Shown here one piece after another: positions 8,271 to 16,868 of a DNA stretch of 64,000 bases. How positions within the stretch are numbered: the first letter of the stretch is position 1; each line of letters opens with the position of its first letter. Source of the DNA: CAWBXL01 sp963837365. GTDB lineage: Bacteria > Acidobacteriota > Terriglobia > Terriglobales > Acidobacteriaceae. The position numbers and the translations under genes were made by a program. The notes beneath the pieces were generated by a model. The model was given only the letters and a program-made list of their open reading frames with translations. It had not been told where the DNA came from and ran no database searches. The DNA is taken from positions 186,001 to 250,000 of the forward strand of contig CAWIMW010000002.1 in the NCBI GenBank assembly GCA_963837365.1, read 5' to 3'.

Positions 8271-9856
8271 TTGTTGCACTTGCAATTGGTCCCTCCATGA
8301 GATGGTGGCTGCCGTTGAATGTACTCAGTCCACTGAAACACTTGTTCGATATTCGACATCGGTCCAGTCGGAGACTTTACGTTCGGTACGAGATGAAGAA
8401 AGAACGAATGGGCACCAGCCGTGTTGGGTATTGTGAAAGTGACTGTACCATTGCCATTATTGATTGCCGAGGCGCCGGAGTATCCCCCAACTTGGGCTGC
8501 CGTGCTCGACCAGTCCGCTGTCCACGGATTCGCTACCGTATCCCAATACGCTTCATATGTACCATACGAAAAACTTCTAATATCACGACATCCATTTTGG
8601 TAGAACTTTTCGCGTAACGTCTGAACACTGATGGAATCTTGCATTTCTTGTGTCTGAACATCATTCGGGCCATAGGGACGACGCCTCGGGCCCCGACCTA
8701 AGACCCAATCCCAGAAGAAAGTATTGTTCGATTCCCATGTCAAGCCTGACGGATCGAACAAATCCACAGGGTTGTTCACAGAATATGGGTAGAAATTTAT
8801 GTCACCACTATTGAATCCGATCGGATCCTCAGAAATGAATCTGCCCGCGGAGGGTAAATAATACCGGGCTCGATAGAAGTACAAACCTGTTTCAACGTCA
8901 GAATCACGAGCCGTAAACTTAAAAGTATTGGAGATAGATCCCGTCGATGCAGTCAATTGCCCAAAACTATCGTAAGCATACGCGTTAACGACGGAACCCG
9001 AGCTATTTGCAAGCGATGTAACTGTTCCGAGCGCATCTGCATGGTAGTAACTGGCTGTACCTGACCGCAATTCCGAAAGTGGCTCATCGATGCTCGGTCC
9101 TTGAGTGTATAACCCAACAGCAGTTCCTCCATTGTCAACCTCTTCCAACGAGGTGGCACCGTCATAGAGGTAGTTGGTAATCCCGCTGGCACTGGCCTTC
9201 TGGATTCTCCTGCCGAAGGGATCGTACTTGAAGGTAACGATGTTCGAGCCGCCCCCGGTCTGCGGCACCGTCACTTGCGTCAGCCGGTTCTCAAAGTCCC
9301 AGGTGAAGCTGAGGCCCTGAGCATCAGTGAGGGTATTGCCGTTTGCGTCGTAGGTGTAGCTCCCCGACGACGTCGCTGTCAGCTCATTCGACGAATTGTA
9401 GGAATACGGAGACACGCCCAGTGACGACAGCCTATTCCCCACCGCATCGTAGGAGTAGCTCTCCGTGGTACTCGCTCCTTGTGTGACCTGCGTCAGCTGA
9501 TAGAGCGGGTCATAGCTATAGCCTTCGGTAACGTTGTTCAGGTAGTTGGTCTTCGATACGCGGTTTCCGGCGTTGTCGTAAGTGTAGCCGGCCCCATCCA
9601 GCGTCGTGCTCCCCGCCTGATGCAGCACGCTCAGCAGCCGCGACAGATTGTCATACGCGTAGTTGGTGTTCACACCGTTCGGACGCGTCAGCTGCGTCCG
9701 CCGGCTCAGCGCGTCGTAGTTGAAGCCGAACGATCCCGTCAGCGAGTTCGACAGATTACTCAGCCGGTTCAGCGTGTCATAACTGTACGCTGTTCGTGCT
9801 CCCGTCCGGAGCCGTGAACCCGGTCCGGTTCGAGGCCGCATCGTAGGTGTAAGCAT
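8267..9856 (-). CDS. Rhs-repeat protein, module B core end plus variable C-terminal tip
   Basis: About 340 residues of YD repeats, then the Rhs core-closing motif FTARDSDVETGLYFYRARYY, SAGRFISEDPIGFNSG and DLFDPSGL, followed by a module-specific tip of about 155 residues ending GGTNCKCNK. The tip does not match a toxin domain I recognise; it includes WDWVLGRGPRRRPYG and TFTIPNTAGAHSFFLHLVP. The frame opens inside the Rhs region, because indels near 9780-9850 separate it from the upstream piece at 9769-10467. The next gene overlaps by ATGA. Confidence 0.75.
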   Translation of the reverse strand: MLTPTMRPRTGPGSRLRTGARTAYSYDTLNRLSNLSNSLTGSFGFNYDALSRRTQLTRPNGVNTNYAYDNLSRLLSVLHQAGSTTLDGAGYTYDNAGNRVSKTNYLNNVTEGYSYDPLYQLTQVTQGASTTESYSYDAVGNRLSSLGVSPYSYNSSNELTATSSGSYTYDANGNTLTDAQGLSFTWDFENRLTQVTVPQTGGGSNIVTFKYDPFGRRIQKASASGITNYLYDGATSLEEVDNGGTAVGLYTQGPSIDEPLSELRSGTASYYHADALGTVTSLANSSGSVVNAYAYDSFGQLTASTGSISNTFKFTARDSDVETGLYFYRARYYLPSAGRFISEDPIGFNSGDINFYPYSVNNPVDLFDPSGLTWESNNTFFWDWVLGRGPRRRPYGPNDVQTQEMQDSISVQTLREKFYQNGCRDIRSFSYGTYEAYWDTVANPWTADWSSTAAQVGGYSGASAINNGNGTVTFTIPNTAGAHSFFLHLVPNVKSPTGPMSNIEQVFQWTEYIQRQPPSHGGTNCKCNK

Positions 9857-10467
9857 TCGTAGAACGTCTGGTTGGGTAGGAAGCTGTAGCTGGTCGTGGT
9901 GCCAATCAGCCGTCCCATGTTGTCGTAGGCGAATCCGTAGGTCCCGGTCGGATCGTTCACCTGCATCACCTTGCCCACCAGGTCGTAGACGTACTCCACG
10001 CTGGTCGAATCCGGATACGTCTTCTGCGTCAGCCGGTTCAGCGCGTCGTAGAGATAAGTGATCGTCTGTCCCTTGCGGTCGGTCTTGGAGATCAGGTTGC
10101 CGATGGCGTCGTAGGCATAGGTTTCGGCCAACGACGAGGGGAAGGTGGTCTGCGTCACACGGCCAAAGGCGTCGTAGGTGAACGACGTGGTATGACCGTT
10201 GGCGTCGGTGATCGAGGTCAGATTGTTCTCGGTGTCGTAAGCATAGAGCGTGTCATGGCTGGCGGCGTCGGTGACTTTGGTGAGGCCGTCGGCGTCATCG
10301 TAGGTGTAGCTGGTGACGTGGCCGAGCTGGTCGGTGACCGAGGTGCGGCGTCCGCTGGAGTCGTAGGTGAATCTGACCGTGCTGCTGTCGGGATAGGTAA
10401 TCCCGGTCAGCCTAACGTTCTGTATCGGATTCGATTGTCGATTGAATGCATCCCCCTCGGAATCCAA
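9769..10467 (-). pseudogene. Rhs core 5' piece of module B (frameshifted)
   Basis: RHS/YD repeats (LTGITYPDSSTVRFTYDSSG, YTYDDADGLTKVTDAA, YDAFGRVTQTTFPSS, YEYVYDLVGKV-like) that should read on into the 8267-9856 frame. Compared with the intact sequence in module C, there is an extra T after the TTC of the QTF segment and an extra G just before TACAGTTATGAC, which break the frame twice. It begins 2 nt after the stop of the upstream membrane protein, with only a TTG as possible start and a non-Rhs joining sequence (GDAFNRQSNPIQN), marking a recombination junction. Confidence 0.7.
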
Positions 10468-10469
10468 CG

Positions 10470-10937
10470 TTAATCAAGTGAATAGTCGGCGCGAAGAACC
10501 CGTCGACTATTCGGATCGTACTGAACTACGAAAATATCAGTTGTGCCTGGTCCACTTGTGAAATCAAAGCTCAGATATCCTTCCTTTGCAGACCAGTGAT
10601 GGTAGCTCCCCAACTTCAGCATGGCATCATCGATGGGTACGCCTGGTATTACTTGCTCAGTCAGAAGATAGAATCGCTTACGTGGGCTAGTTATTGCATT
10701 TGGTAACAACCAAGTAGTTGCGGTCAGGAGTGAAGCAAGCAGAATGCCTCCTGCACCAGCGATGACCCTACGCTGCTTCAGCAAAAGGATACTCCACAAC
10801 ACGAACGTTAGCGCAATGGACAGCTCAACAACCTTGAGAACGCCATAGCTTAGATACAGGAAGACCCCTTTGACCTCCAAAATATATCCAATTGCGAAAG
10901 CCCCAAGTCCAACAACAAAAATAGTGTAATGACGCAT
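10470..10937 (-). CDS. Small membrane protein after Rhs module A
   Basis: A 155-residue protein with three predicted membrane segments (YTIFVVGLGAFAIGYIL, VVELSIALTFVLWSILLL, VIAGAGGILLASLLTATTWL) and a C-terminal soluble domain of about 75 residues (EQVIPGVPIDDAMLKLGS through RRVLRADYSLD). It lies 9 nt after the stop of Rhs module A. No known family recognised. As with the lipoprotein after module B, its place suggests an immunity or accessory protein for the adjacent tip; a membrane location would fit protection against an envelope-acting toxin. This is inference from position. Confidence 0.6.
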   Translation of the reverse strand: MRHYTIFVVGLGAFAIGYILEVKGVFLYLSYGVLKVVELSIALTFVLWSILLLKQRRVIAGAGGILLASLLTATTWLLPNAITSPRKRFYLLTEQVIPGVPIDDAMLKLGSYHHWSAKEGYLSFDFTSGPGTTDIFVVQYDPNSRRVLRADYSLD

Positions 10938-10946
10938 GTTCCCCTC

Positions 10947-12479
10947 CTATTGGCATTTCCCACACGGAACTGGGGGTTCTATTTGGTGAAATTCGTTTTC
11001 AATTGCACCTCGATCAGGTAAAAATTTGGGGGCCAATCTTGGATAAATTGATTTCAGGAACCGATCGACAGGGGAGAGGTGAATGTTCTTGGGCGCAACG
11101 TCGCCGAAGCAGTCAAGCACAACCATTATGTAACTATCAGGAATTTTTAAAGCGCTTCCGTTGTGGAAATATATAGCATCCACATCAGCAAATGGACCGG
11201 AGCTCTTTCCCGGAGGTATATAGTATTGCTTTTGAGGACTGTTGGGGTCTGGATTTCCACTCACAAGCACGCAACACTTGGAGAGATTGATTACGGTACC
11301 TCCGATCCCAGCGGTCTTAAGTCCAGTCGGATCGGTGGCTACAATCGGTCTATTACCGACATATGTGTAAAAATCAATGCCACCATTCATTTCAGTTGGG
11401 TCTTCACTCACAAATCTACCGAGCATTTGATCGTAGTACCTGGCGCGATAGTAGTAGAGACCAGTTTCATCGTCGAATTCTCGGCCTGTGTATTGAAATG
11501 GATTTGTGAGTGGGCCGCTCGAAGCAGTCTGTTTGCCGAATGAGTCAAACGTGTACGTCTGCGTAAGCGCTCCAACCGCGTCTGTCAACGACGTGGCTGA
11601 ACCGAGGCCATCCGCGTTATGGAAGCTGGTTGCTCCAGCCCTCAACATCGCCAGAGGCTCGTCAATATTCAGCCCTTGCGAGTAGCGAGCAACGACCATG
11701 CCAGCGGAATTCATTTCTTCGACAAGGTTGTCACCCTCGTACGTGTAAACGCTGGTGCCGGACGACGAGGATTTGTAAATGCGTCTGCCGAACGGATCGT
11801 ATTGGAAGCTCACCGTTCCGCTGCTGCCGGGCAATGTTACGCTTGTCAGTCGGTTCTCAAAATCCCAAGCGTACGCGGTAACGCCGGTCGAGTCGTTCTT
11901 CGTTACCGCGTTGCCATTGTAGTCATAGGTGTAGCTGCCGCTTGTGGTTGAAGTCAATTCGTTTGCCGCGTTGTAGCTGTATGACGGCATCCCCAGAGAA
12001 CTCAGTCTATTTCCTACGGAATCGTAGCTGTAGCTCTCCGTGGTACTCGCCCCTTGTGTTACCTGCGTGAGCTGATAGAGCGGGTCATAACTATAGCCTT
12101 CCGTAACGTTGTTCAAGTAGTTGGTTTTCGATACACGGTTGCCGGCGTTGTCGTAGGTGTAGCTGGCCCCATCCAGCGTTGTGCTCGCCGACTGATGCAG
12201 CACACTCAGCAGCCGCGACAGGTTGTCGTACGCGTAATTCGTGTTCACCCCATTGGGCCGCGTCAGCTGCGTCCGCCGGCTCAGCTGGTCGTAGCTGAAC
12301 CCAAACGATCCCGTCAGCGAGTTCGTCAGATTGTTCAGCCGGTTCAGCGTGTCATAGCTGTAGCATTCGTGCTCCCGTCCGGAGCCGTGAACCCCGTCCG
12401 GTTCGAGGCCGCATCGTAGGTGTAAGCTGTTCGTGAACGTCTGCCCCGGCAAGAACGCTATACTGCGTCGTGGTCCCAA
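10947..12479 (-). CDS. Rhs-repeat protein, module A core end plus variable tip
   Basis: YD repeats, then the core-closing block YTGREFDDETGLYYYRARYY, LGRFVSEDPTEMNGG and ATDPTGL, followed by a tip of about 120 residues starting KTAGIGGTVINLSKCC and ending EPPVPCGKCQ, with paired cysteines at both ends. The tip shows no toxin family I recognise and shares no evident similarity with the tip of module B. The frame starts inside the Rhs region; residues FTNSLHLRCGLEPDGVHG are an out-of-frame stretch between compensating indels. Followed 9 nt later by a small membrane protein gene. Confidence 0.75.
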   Translation of the reverse strand: MGPRRSIAFLPGQTFTNSLHLRCGLEPDGVHGSGREHECYSYDTLNRLNNLTNSLTGSFGFSYDQLSRRTQLTRPNGVNTNYAYDNLSRLLSVLHQSASTTLDGASYTYDNAGNRVSKTNYLNNVTEGYSYDPLYQLTQVTQGASTTESYSYDSVGNRLSSLGMPSYSYNAANELTSTTSGSYTYDYNGNAVTKNDSTGVTAYAWDFENRLTSVTLPGSSGTVSFQYDPFGRRIYKSSSSGTSVYTYEGDNLVEEMNSAGMVVARYSQGLNIDEPLAMLRAGATSFHNADGLGSATSLTDAVGALTQTYTFDSFGKQTASSGPLTNPFQYTGREFDDETGLYYYRARYYDQMLGRFVSEDPTEMNGGIDFYTYVGNRPIVATDPTGLKTAGIGGTVINLSKCCVLVSGNPDPNSPQKQYYIPPGKSSGPFADVDAIYFHNGSALKIPDSYIMVVLDCFGDVAPKNIHLSPVDRFLKSIYPRLAPKFLPDRGAIENEFHQIEPPVPCGKCQ

Positions 12480-13038
12480 TCAGCCGCCCCATGTTGTCGT
12501 AAGCAAATCCATAGGTCCCGGTCGGATCGTTCACCTGCATCACCTTGCCCACCAGGTCGTACACGTACTCCACGCTCGTCGAGTCCGGATAGTTCTTCTG
12601 CGTCATCCGGTTCAGCGCGTCGTAGACATAATTGATCGTCTGCCCCTTGCGGTCGGTCTTGGAGGTCAGGTTGCCCAGCGCGTCGTAGGCGTAAGTCTCC
12701 GCATAGGACGACGGGAAGCTGGTCTGCGTCACCCGGCCAAAGGCGTCGTAGGTGAACGAGGTCGTGTGCCCGTTGGCGTCGGTGATCGAGGTCAGATTAT
12801 TTTCGGTGTCATAAGCGTAGAGAGTGTCATGGTTGGCGGCGTCGGTGACTTTGGTGAGGCGGTCGGCGTCATCGTAAGTGTAGCTGGTGACGTGGCCGAG
12901 CTGGTCGGTGACCGAGGTGCGGCGTCCGCGGGAGTCGTAGGCGAAGCTGACCGTGCTGCTGTCGGGATAGGTAATCCCGGTCAGCCGATTCATGATGTCG
13001 TAGGCGAAAGTTGTGGTGGTTGTCGATTGCCTCCTCAA
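12352..13038 (-). pseudogene. Rhs core 5' piece of module A (frameshifted)
   Basis: RHS repeats (FAYDIMNRLTGITYPDSS, YTYDDADRLTKVTDAANH, YDAFGRVTQTSFPSSYAE, VEYVYDLVGKVMQVNDP) in one frame, ending out of frame after TQYSVLAGADVHE. An extra G before TTC (TATAGC-G-TTC) separates it from the 10947-12479 frame. It has no proper N-terminus: no signal sequence, N-terminal Rhs domain or VgrG/TcdB-like part lies upstream in the window. Confidence 0.7.
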
Positions 13039-13140
13039 ACATTGGGGTTATGTTCCGTCCTGTCCCCGACTTTTTCCCTCAGCGAGTTCGTCAAATTGTT
13101 CAGCCGGGTCAGAGTCTCGTAACTGATGTGGGTCACCCGT
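13039..13140 (-). pseudogene. Rhs core remnant before module A
   Basis: Minus-strand translation gives ISYETLTRLNNLTNSL, clearly related to the SYDTLNRLNNLTNSL segment of the neighbouring modules, then runs through REKVGDRTEHNPNV to a stop just before module A. A scar of an earlier core copy joined to unrelated DNA. The joining sequence contains GTCGGGGACAGGAC. Confidence 0.6.
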
Positions 13141-13142
13141 CG

Positions 13143-13616
13143 TCATTTACTGCGCAGTGCTTCCAGTGCTCGATTCGAAGCAATCCTTAGCTGCTTGCAA
13201 GTCTCGCTCTCTCCGTCTGGACAACGAGTCAATGCATTCCTTCTGATTTTCTTCAGGTCATCAATGGCGAGTGTTGCATCCACGTGTCGCAATATAAATG
13301 CTCGGAATTTTGGATCATCCCCGGACACGGGTGAAATCTGGGGCAGCGTATCCCAATGACCAACCAAAATGCGCGCGACAGACTCACTGAAACCTTCGGC
13401 TATGGAACCATCATCACAGTAGTGAAAACGCTTATATGACTTGTAAAGCGTTTCCCAACTTCGCAACGTCCCGGCCACCCTATCTGCCTTGTCCGCTTCA
13501 ACTGTTGAGCAGTGAGGCCGTTGAGCGTGCAATGTGACATTGCACAGAGCAACAACCAACACAGTTACAAATACCTTGACGGCACGGTTGACCAAGTGCT
13601 CCGAGATTATCAGCAT
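13143..13616 (-). CDS. Small exported protein, first gene of the Rhs array
   Basis: A 157-residue protein with a hydrophobic signal segment (VKVFVTVLVVALCNVTLHAQ, about residues 13-32) and a mainly helical, cysteine-containing mature part (CSTVEADKADRVAG, HYCDDGSIAEGFSES, RCPDGESETCKQL). No family recognised. It is followed 2 nt later by an Rhs core remnant, the same arrangement as the small proteins after modules A and B. It may therefore be the partner of an Rhs tip that has been lost. Confidence 0.55.
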   Translation of the reverse strand: MLIISEHLVNRAVKVFVTVLVVALCNVTLHAQRPHCSTVEADKADRVAGTLRSWETLYKSYKRFHYCDDGSIAEGFSESVARILVGHWDTLPQISPVSGDDPKFRAFILRHVDATLAIDDLKKIRRNALTRCPDGESETCKQLRIASNRALEALRSK

Positions 13617-13730
13617 GACTTAAACTCCGTTTCTGCCTGACAAAACTAGCGACATAAATGCACCAATCAATACTTCCATCGCCCTATGGTTTCGCTGGTG
13701 GATTGCCAGACCCGGCAGGCCAAAATAACG

Positions 13731-14005
13731 GGGGGGCTGGCCCATCCTTCCGGTTTTTATTTTTCACGACCTAATTCTAAGTGCGGCTGCCCCACCCTTG
13801 TGATTTTCAAGGGTGGGAGACGATGCTCTCCACCCCTTGAGCTTTTGACTTGATCCTTGTCGCGTCCAGTATAAGGTGAACGGATGGAAAACCCGCGCGA
13901 TGCCGGCCGCATAGGTTCCCACCCTCTGAAAATCCGCAGAGGGTGGGGCAGCCTCTTTGTAGAATGAGAGCGGGAAAAACAAAAAACAAAGGTGGGCCAG
14001 CCCCC
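13731..14005. repeat. Nested palindromic repeat between the Rhs array and guaB
   Basis: Two perfect 13-bp inverted repeats are nested: GGGGGCTGGCCCA (13732-13744) with TGGGCCAGCCCCC (13993-14005), and GGCTGCCCCACCC (13785-13797) with GGGTGGGGCAGCC (13941-13953). Inside are two local hairpins: CCCACCCTTG (13791-13800) with CAAGGGTGGG (13808-13817), and CCCACCCTCTG (13918-13928) with CAGAGGGTGGG (13937-13947). The 13617-14141 gap has no convincing gene; open frames across the palindromes are artefacts of the symmetry. Confidence 0.85.
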
Positions 14006-14141
14006 TGAATCCGGTGGACAGTCAATAGATTTGATTTCCACAGGGCTCGCCATCGAAATTCTCGATTGACACTATGGGCGATTTGCCTACCGTCCCATCG
14101 CTCTCTAAAATAGATATTTAGCTCCGCTCCTGAGAAAACTT

Positions 14142-15644
14142 ATGATCCATTTCCCCGTCCCTGAGGCGCTTACTTTTGATGACGTGTTGCTGCTGCCGGC
14201 ACGGTCTGATGTTGTCCCGGCGTTGGCCAACACCCAGACGCAGATTACTCGCGACATACGCCTGAATATTCCCATCATCAGCGCAGCCATGGACACGGTC
14301 ACCGAATCACACATGGCGATCGGTATGGCCCAGCAGGGCGGGATGGGCATCATTCATCGCAACCTGTCCATTGAGCAGCAGGCGGAGGAAGTGGACAAAG
14401 TCAAGCGTTCGGAGAGCGGCATGATTGTGGACCCGGTGACCATGTCGCCGGACCAGAAGGTTTCCGACGCGCTCGAGGTCATGCGCAAGTACAAAATTTC
14501 CGGCGTGCCCATTACCAAGAACGGCAAGCTGGTCGGCATCCTCACCAACCGCGATCTTCGATTTGAGACCCGCTTCGACATTCCCATCAACAAGGTAATG
14601 ACCAAGGAAAACCTGATCACCGTGGCCGTCGGCACCACGCTGGAGCAGGCGGAAGAGATCCTGCATGAGCACCGCGTGGAAAAGCTGCTGGTGGTGGATG
14701 ACAGGTACAACCTCAAAGGACTGATCACGGTCAAAGACATTCAGAAGAAACTGAAGTATCCCAACGCGGCGAAAGACTCGCAGGGGCGGTTGCTGGCGGG
14801 GGCCGCCATCGGTGCCACTGGAGATTTTCTGGAGCGCGCGCAGGAGATGGTGAAGGCCAAAGTGGATGTGCTCGCGATCGACAGCGCTCACGGCCATTCG
14901 ACGCGCGTCCTTGAAGCCATCCGGACCGTCAAGTCGAAACTGCCAGAGGTCAGCCTGATTGCCGGCAATGTAGGCACCTTCGATGGCGCCTGCGAACTGG
15001 CGAAGGCGGGTGCTGATGCAATCAAGGTCGGCATCGGGCCCGGGTCGATCTGTACCACTCGGGTCGTGACTGGCGCTGGGGTGCCGCAAATTACCGCCAT
15101 TGCCGAAGCTTATCGTGCGACTCGGGACGCTGGAATTCCAATCATCGCCGACGGTGGAATCAAATACTCAGGCGATGTCACCAAAGCTTTGGCCGCAGGC
15201 GCCAGTGTCGTCATGATCGGCTCCATGTTTGCCGGAACCGATGAGAGCCCGGGCGAGTTGATCCTGTATCAAGGCCGGACATTCAAGTCGTACCGCGGCA
15301 TGGGATCGATCAGTGCCATGGTTGCGGGATCGAGCGAACGGTATTTTCAGACGATGGAAGGTGAATCTTCAGCCACGGTTTCCGCCAAGGATGATGCCAA
15401 CCGCCTGGCAAAACTGGTCCCGGAAGGGATTGAAGGGCGCGTGCCCTATCGGGGATCGGTTTCCATGATCGTCCACCAGATGGTCGGTGGCCTCAAGTCG
15501 GGGATGGGTTATTGCGGCTGCGCCACCATTCCGGAATTGCTCCAGAAAACGCGCTTTGTGCGCATCAGCTCCGCGGGGTTGCGCGAGAGCCATGTACACG
15601 ATGTGGTAATTACGCGGGAAGCTCCGAATTACGCGGTCGAGTAA
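14142..15644 (+). CDS. guaB: Inosine-5'-monophosphate dehydrogenase
   Basis: A 500-residue IMPDH, which oxidises IMP to XMP with NAD as the first committed step of GMP synthesis in the cytosol. The barrel begins LTFDDVLLLPARSDV, two CBS domains occupy about residues 96-205 (IVDPVTMSPDQKVSDAL, VMTKENLITVAVGT), and the catalytic loop GIGPGSICTTRVVTGAG carries Cys304. The flap GMGYCGCATIPELL is near the C-terminus. A TTGACA at 14066-14071 with a weak TACCGT 16 nt later might be its promoter. Transcribed away from the Rhs array. Confidence 0.98.
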   Translation: MIHFPVPEALTFDDVLLLPARSDVVPALANTQTQITRDIRLNIPIISAAMDTVTESHMAIGMAQQGGMGIIHRNLSIEQQAEEVDKVKRSESGMIVDPVTMSPDQKVSDALEVMRKYKISGVPITKNGKLVGILTNRDLRFETRFDIPINKVMTKENLITVAVGTTLEQAEEILHEHRVEKLLVVDDRYNLKGLITVKDIQKKLKYPNAAKDSQGRLLAGAAIGATGDFLERAQEMVKAKVDVLAIDSAHGHSTRVLEAIRTVKSKLPEVSLIAGNVGTFDGACELAKAGADAIKVGIGPGSICTTRVVTGAGVPQITAIAEAYRATRDAGIPIIADGGIKYSGDVTKALAAGASVVMIGSMFAGTDESPGELILYQGRTFKSYRGMGSISAMVAGSSERYFQTMEGESSATVSAKDDANRLAKLVPEGIEGRVPYRGSVSMIVHQMVGGLKSGMGYCGCATIPELLQKTRFVRISSAGLRESHVHDVVITREAPNYAVE

Positions 15645-15705
15645 CGAAGACCTTGAACCGCAAAGATCGCCGAGGAACTGCCGCCAAGGACGCGAAAAAA
15701 GCCTT

Positions 15706-16194
15706 TTGACGCATTCAAAGAAAGAAGTCTTAAAAGTCTGGATTGCCGCCGGACTCTGGCTGGGCATCATCATTACGGAATCCAGCAATCTGGGCGGCTC
15801 CAACAACACCAGCCGGATTCTGTATCCCATTTTTCATTTTCTTTTCGGCATGGGCCCGGTCCAATTCACCCCCTGGCATGCGGTCCTCCGCAAAACAGGC
15901 CACTTCGTGGGCTACTTCATTCTAAGCCTGCTGTTTTTCCGCGCCTGGCGGGCCACCCTGCCGCAACCACGAGTAAAAGGCTGGTGGCTGACTTGGGCGC
16001 GCATTGCGTGGATGATGACCACCCTTGTGGCCTGTCTGGATGAGTGGCACCAAGCCTACATTCCAGGCCGCGGTAGCAGCGTACACGATGTATTGCTGGA
16101 CAGTTCCGCAGCCTTAGTCGCGCAAATTATTCTTTGGTGGATGTGGCGCCGCAGGAAGAGTAAGCCGGAAATGCAGTTTGTATCAGGTACCTAG
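15706..16194 (+). CDS. VanZ-like membrane protein
   Basis: A 162-residue integral membrane protein with about four hydrophobic segments. The VanZ-family signature is visible: KTGHFVGYFILSLLF, followed by LDEWHQAYIPGRGSSVHDVL, where the His, Asp/Glu and Gly-Arg residues are conserved. VanZ proteins have been linked to low-level teicoplanin resistance, but most family members have no known role. The start is uncertain: TTG 15706 is the first usable codon and no strong ribosome-binding site is seen. It lies 61 nt after guaB in a spacer containing an ACCGCAAAG...GCCAAGGACGCGAAA-like dispersed element. Confidence 0.75.
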   Translation: MTHSKKEVLKVWIAAGLWLGIIITESSNLGGSNNTSRILYPIFHFLFGMGPVQFTPWHAVLRKTGHFVGYFILSLLFFRAWRATLPQPRVKGWWLTWARIAWMMTTLVACLDEWHQAYIPGRGSSVHDVLLDSSAALVAQIILWWMWRRRKSKPEMQFVSGT

Positions 16195-16200
16195 GTCGAT

Positions 16201-16692
16201 CTAATACATGGAATCGTACTTGGTGACGTTCCAGTCTCCCGACCGATGGTCGAGAGTCACCGAGAACAATTCATCGTAAGTGTCTTTCTCGTGGGGATTA
16301 TCCAGCCGGGTCCCCCGATAATGCAAAATTCGCAGCGGGGGAGTATCTTCCCACTCCACCAATTCCCATGTGCGCAACGGATGTTTCGCTTCCGACTCGC
16401 AGATGAATTTGGCATACTTCCGGCGGTAGTCCTTCTCCCAATCGGCCAACTCCTTAGTGCAATCTCCGTCGCGCATCGCGCGGATGAATTGATTGGCAAT
16501 ATGTTCGGAGGACCGGTCGCGTAACGGATTCAACGAAATAGAGTTGGGGATGCCAGACAACGGATCTCGGTCTTCAGACCGGGACAGCACCGGCGGCTGG
16601 TTATTCAGCCACATCAGGTAGCCGAAAAAGACCAACAGCAACAGCACTCCAGCGCTGACCGCGATAATAATCTGCGTCCGGGAAAATTGCAT
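16201..16692 (-). CDS. Hypothetical single-pass membrane protein
   Basis: A 163-residue protein with an N-terminal membrane anchor (IIIAVSAGVLLLLVFFGYLM, about residues 8-27) and a soluble domain of about 130 residues probably outside the cytoplasm. The soluble part includes EHIANQFIRAMRDGDCTKEL and a C-terminal beta region (LFSVTLDHRSGDWNVTKYD). The layout resembles small NTF2-like or DUF4878-type lipoprotein domains, but I cannot assign a family. It converges with the VanZ-like gene, the two stops being 6 nt apart. Confidence 0.6.
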   Translation of the reverse strand: MQFSRTQIIIAVSAGVLLLLVFFGYLMWLNNQPPVLSRSEDRDPLSGIPNSISLNPLRDRSSEHIANQFIRAMRDGDCTKELADWEKDYRRKYAKFICESEAKHPLRTWELVEWEDTPPLRILHYRGTRLDNPHEKDTYDELFSVTLDHRSGDWNVTKYDSMY

Positions 16693-16796
16693 CTTTGGGT
16701 CAGTTTAGACCCGCCCCAGCGATCACGCGAGGTTACTGAAGCGGCACCTGATTACCGCAGTCAAACCCGGAAGGTCATGTACGCCTGAATGAAGAA

Positions 16797-16820
16797 GCGC
16801 ACCTCAAATTCGAGGTGCGC
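16797..16820 (-). terminator. Hairpin downstream of the 16869-17249 gene
   Basis: GCGCACCTC (16797-16805) and GAGGTGCGC (16812-16820) form a perfect 9-bp stem with a 6-nt loop. On the minus strand it is followed by TTCTTCATTC, a poor U-tract, so it is a plausible but imperfect intrinsic terminator. Confidence 0.5.
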
Positions 16821-16868
16821 GTTGCAAATGAGGCTCATGCGGCGCTAGCCACAGAACTTCGAATGTTT

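Noticed and set aside
13757..14053. Overlapping minus-strand frames of about 70-98 codons
   Set aside because: They read through the nested palindromes and hairpins; the peptides are Pro/Arg-rich artefacts of the repeat, with no ribosome-binding site.
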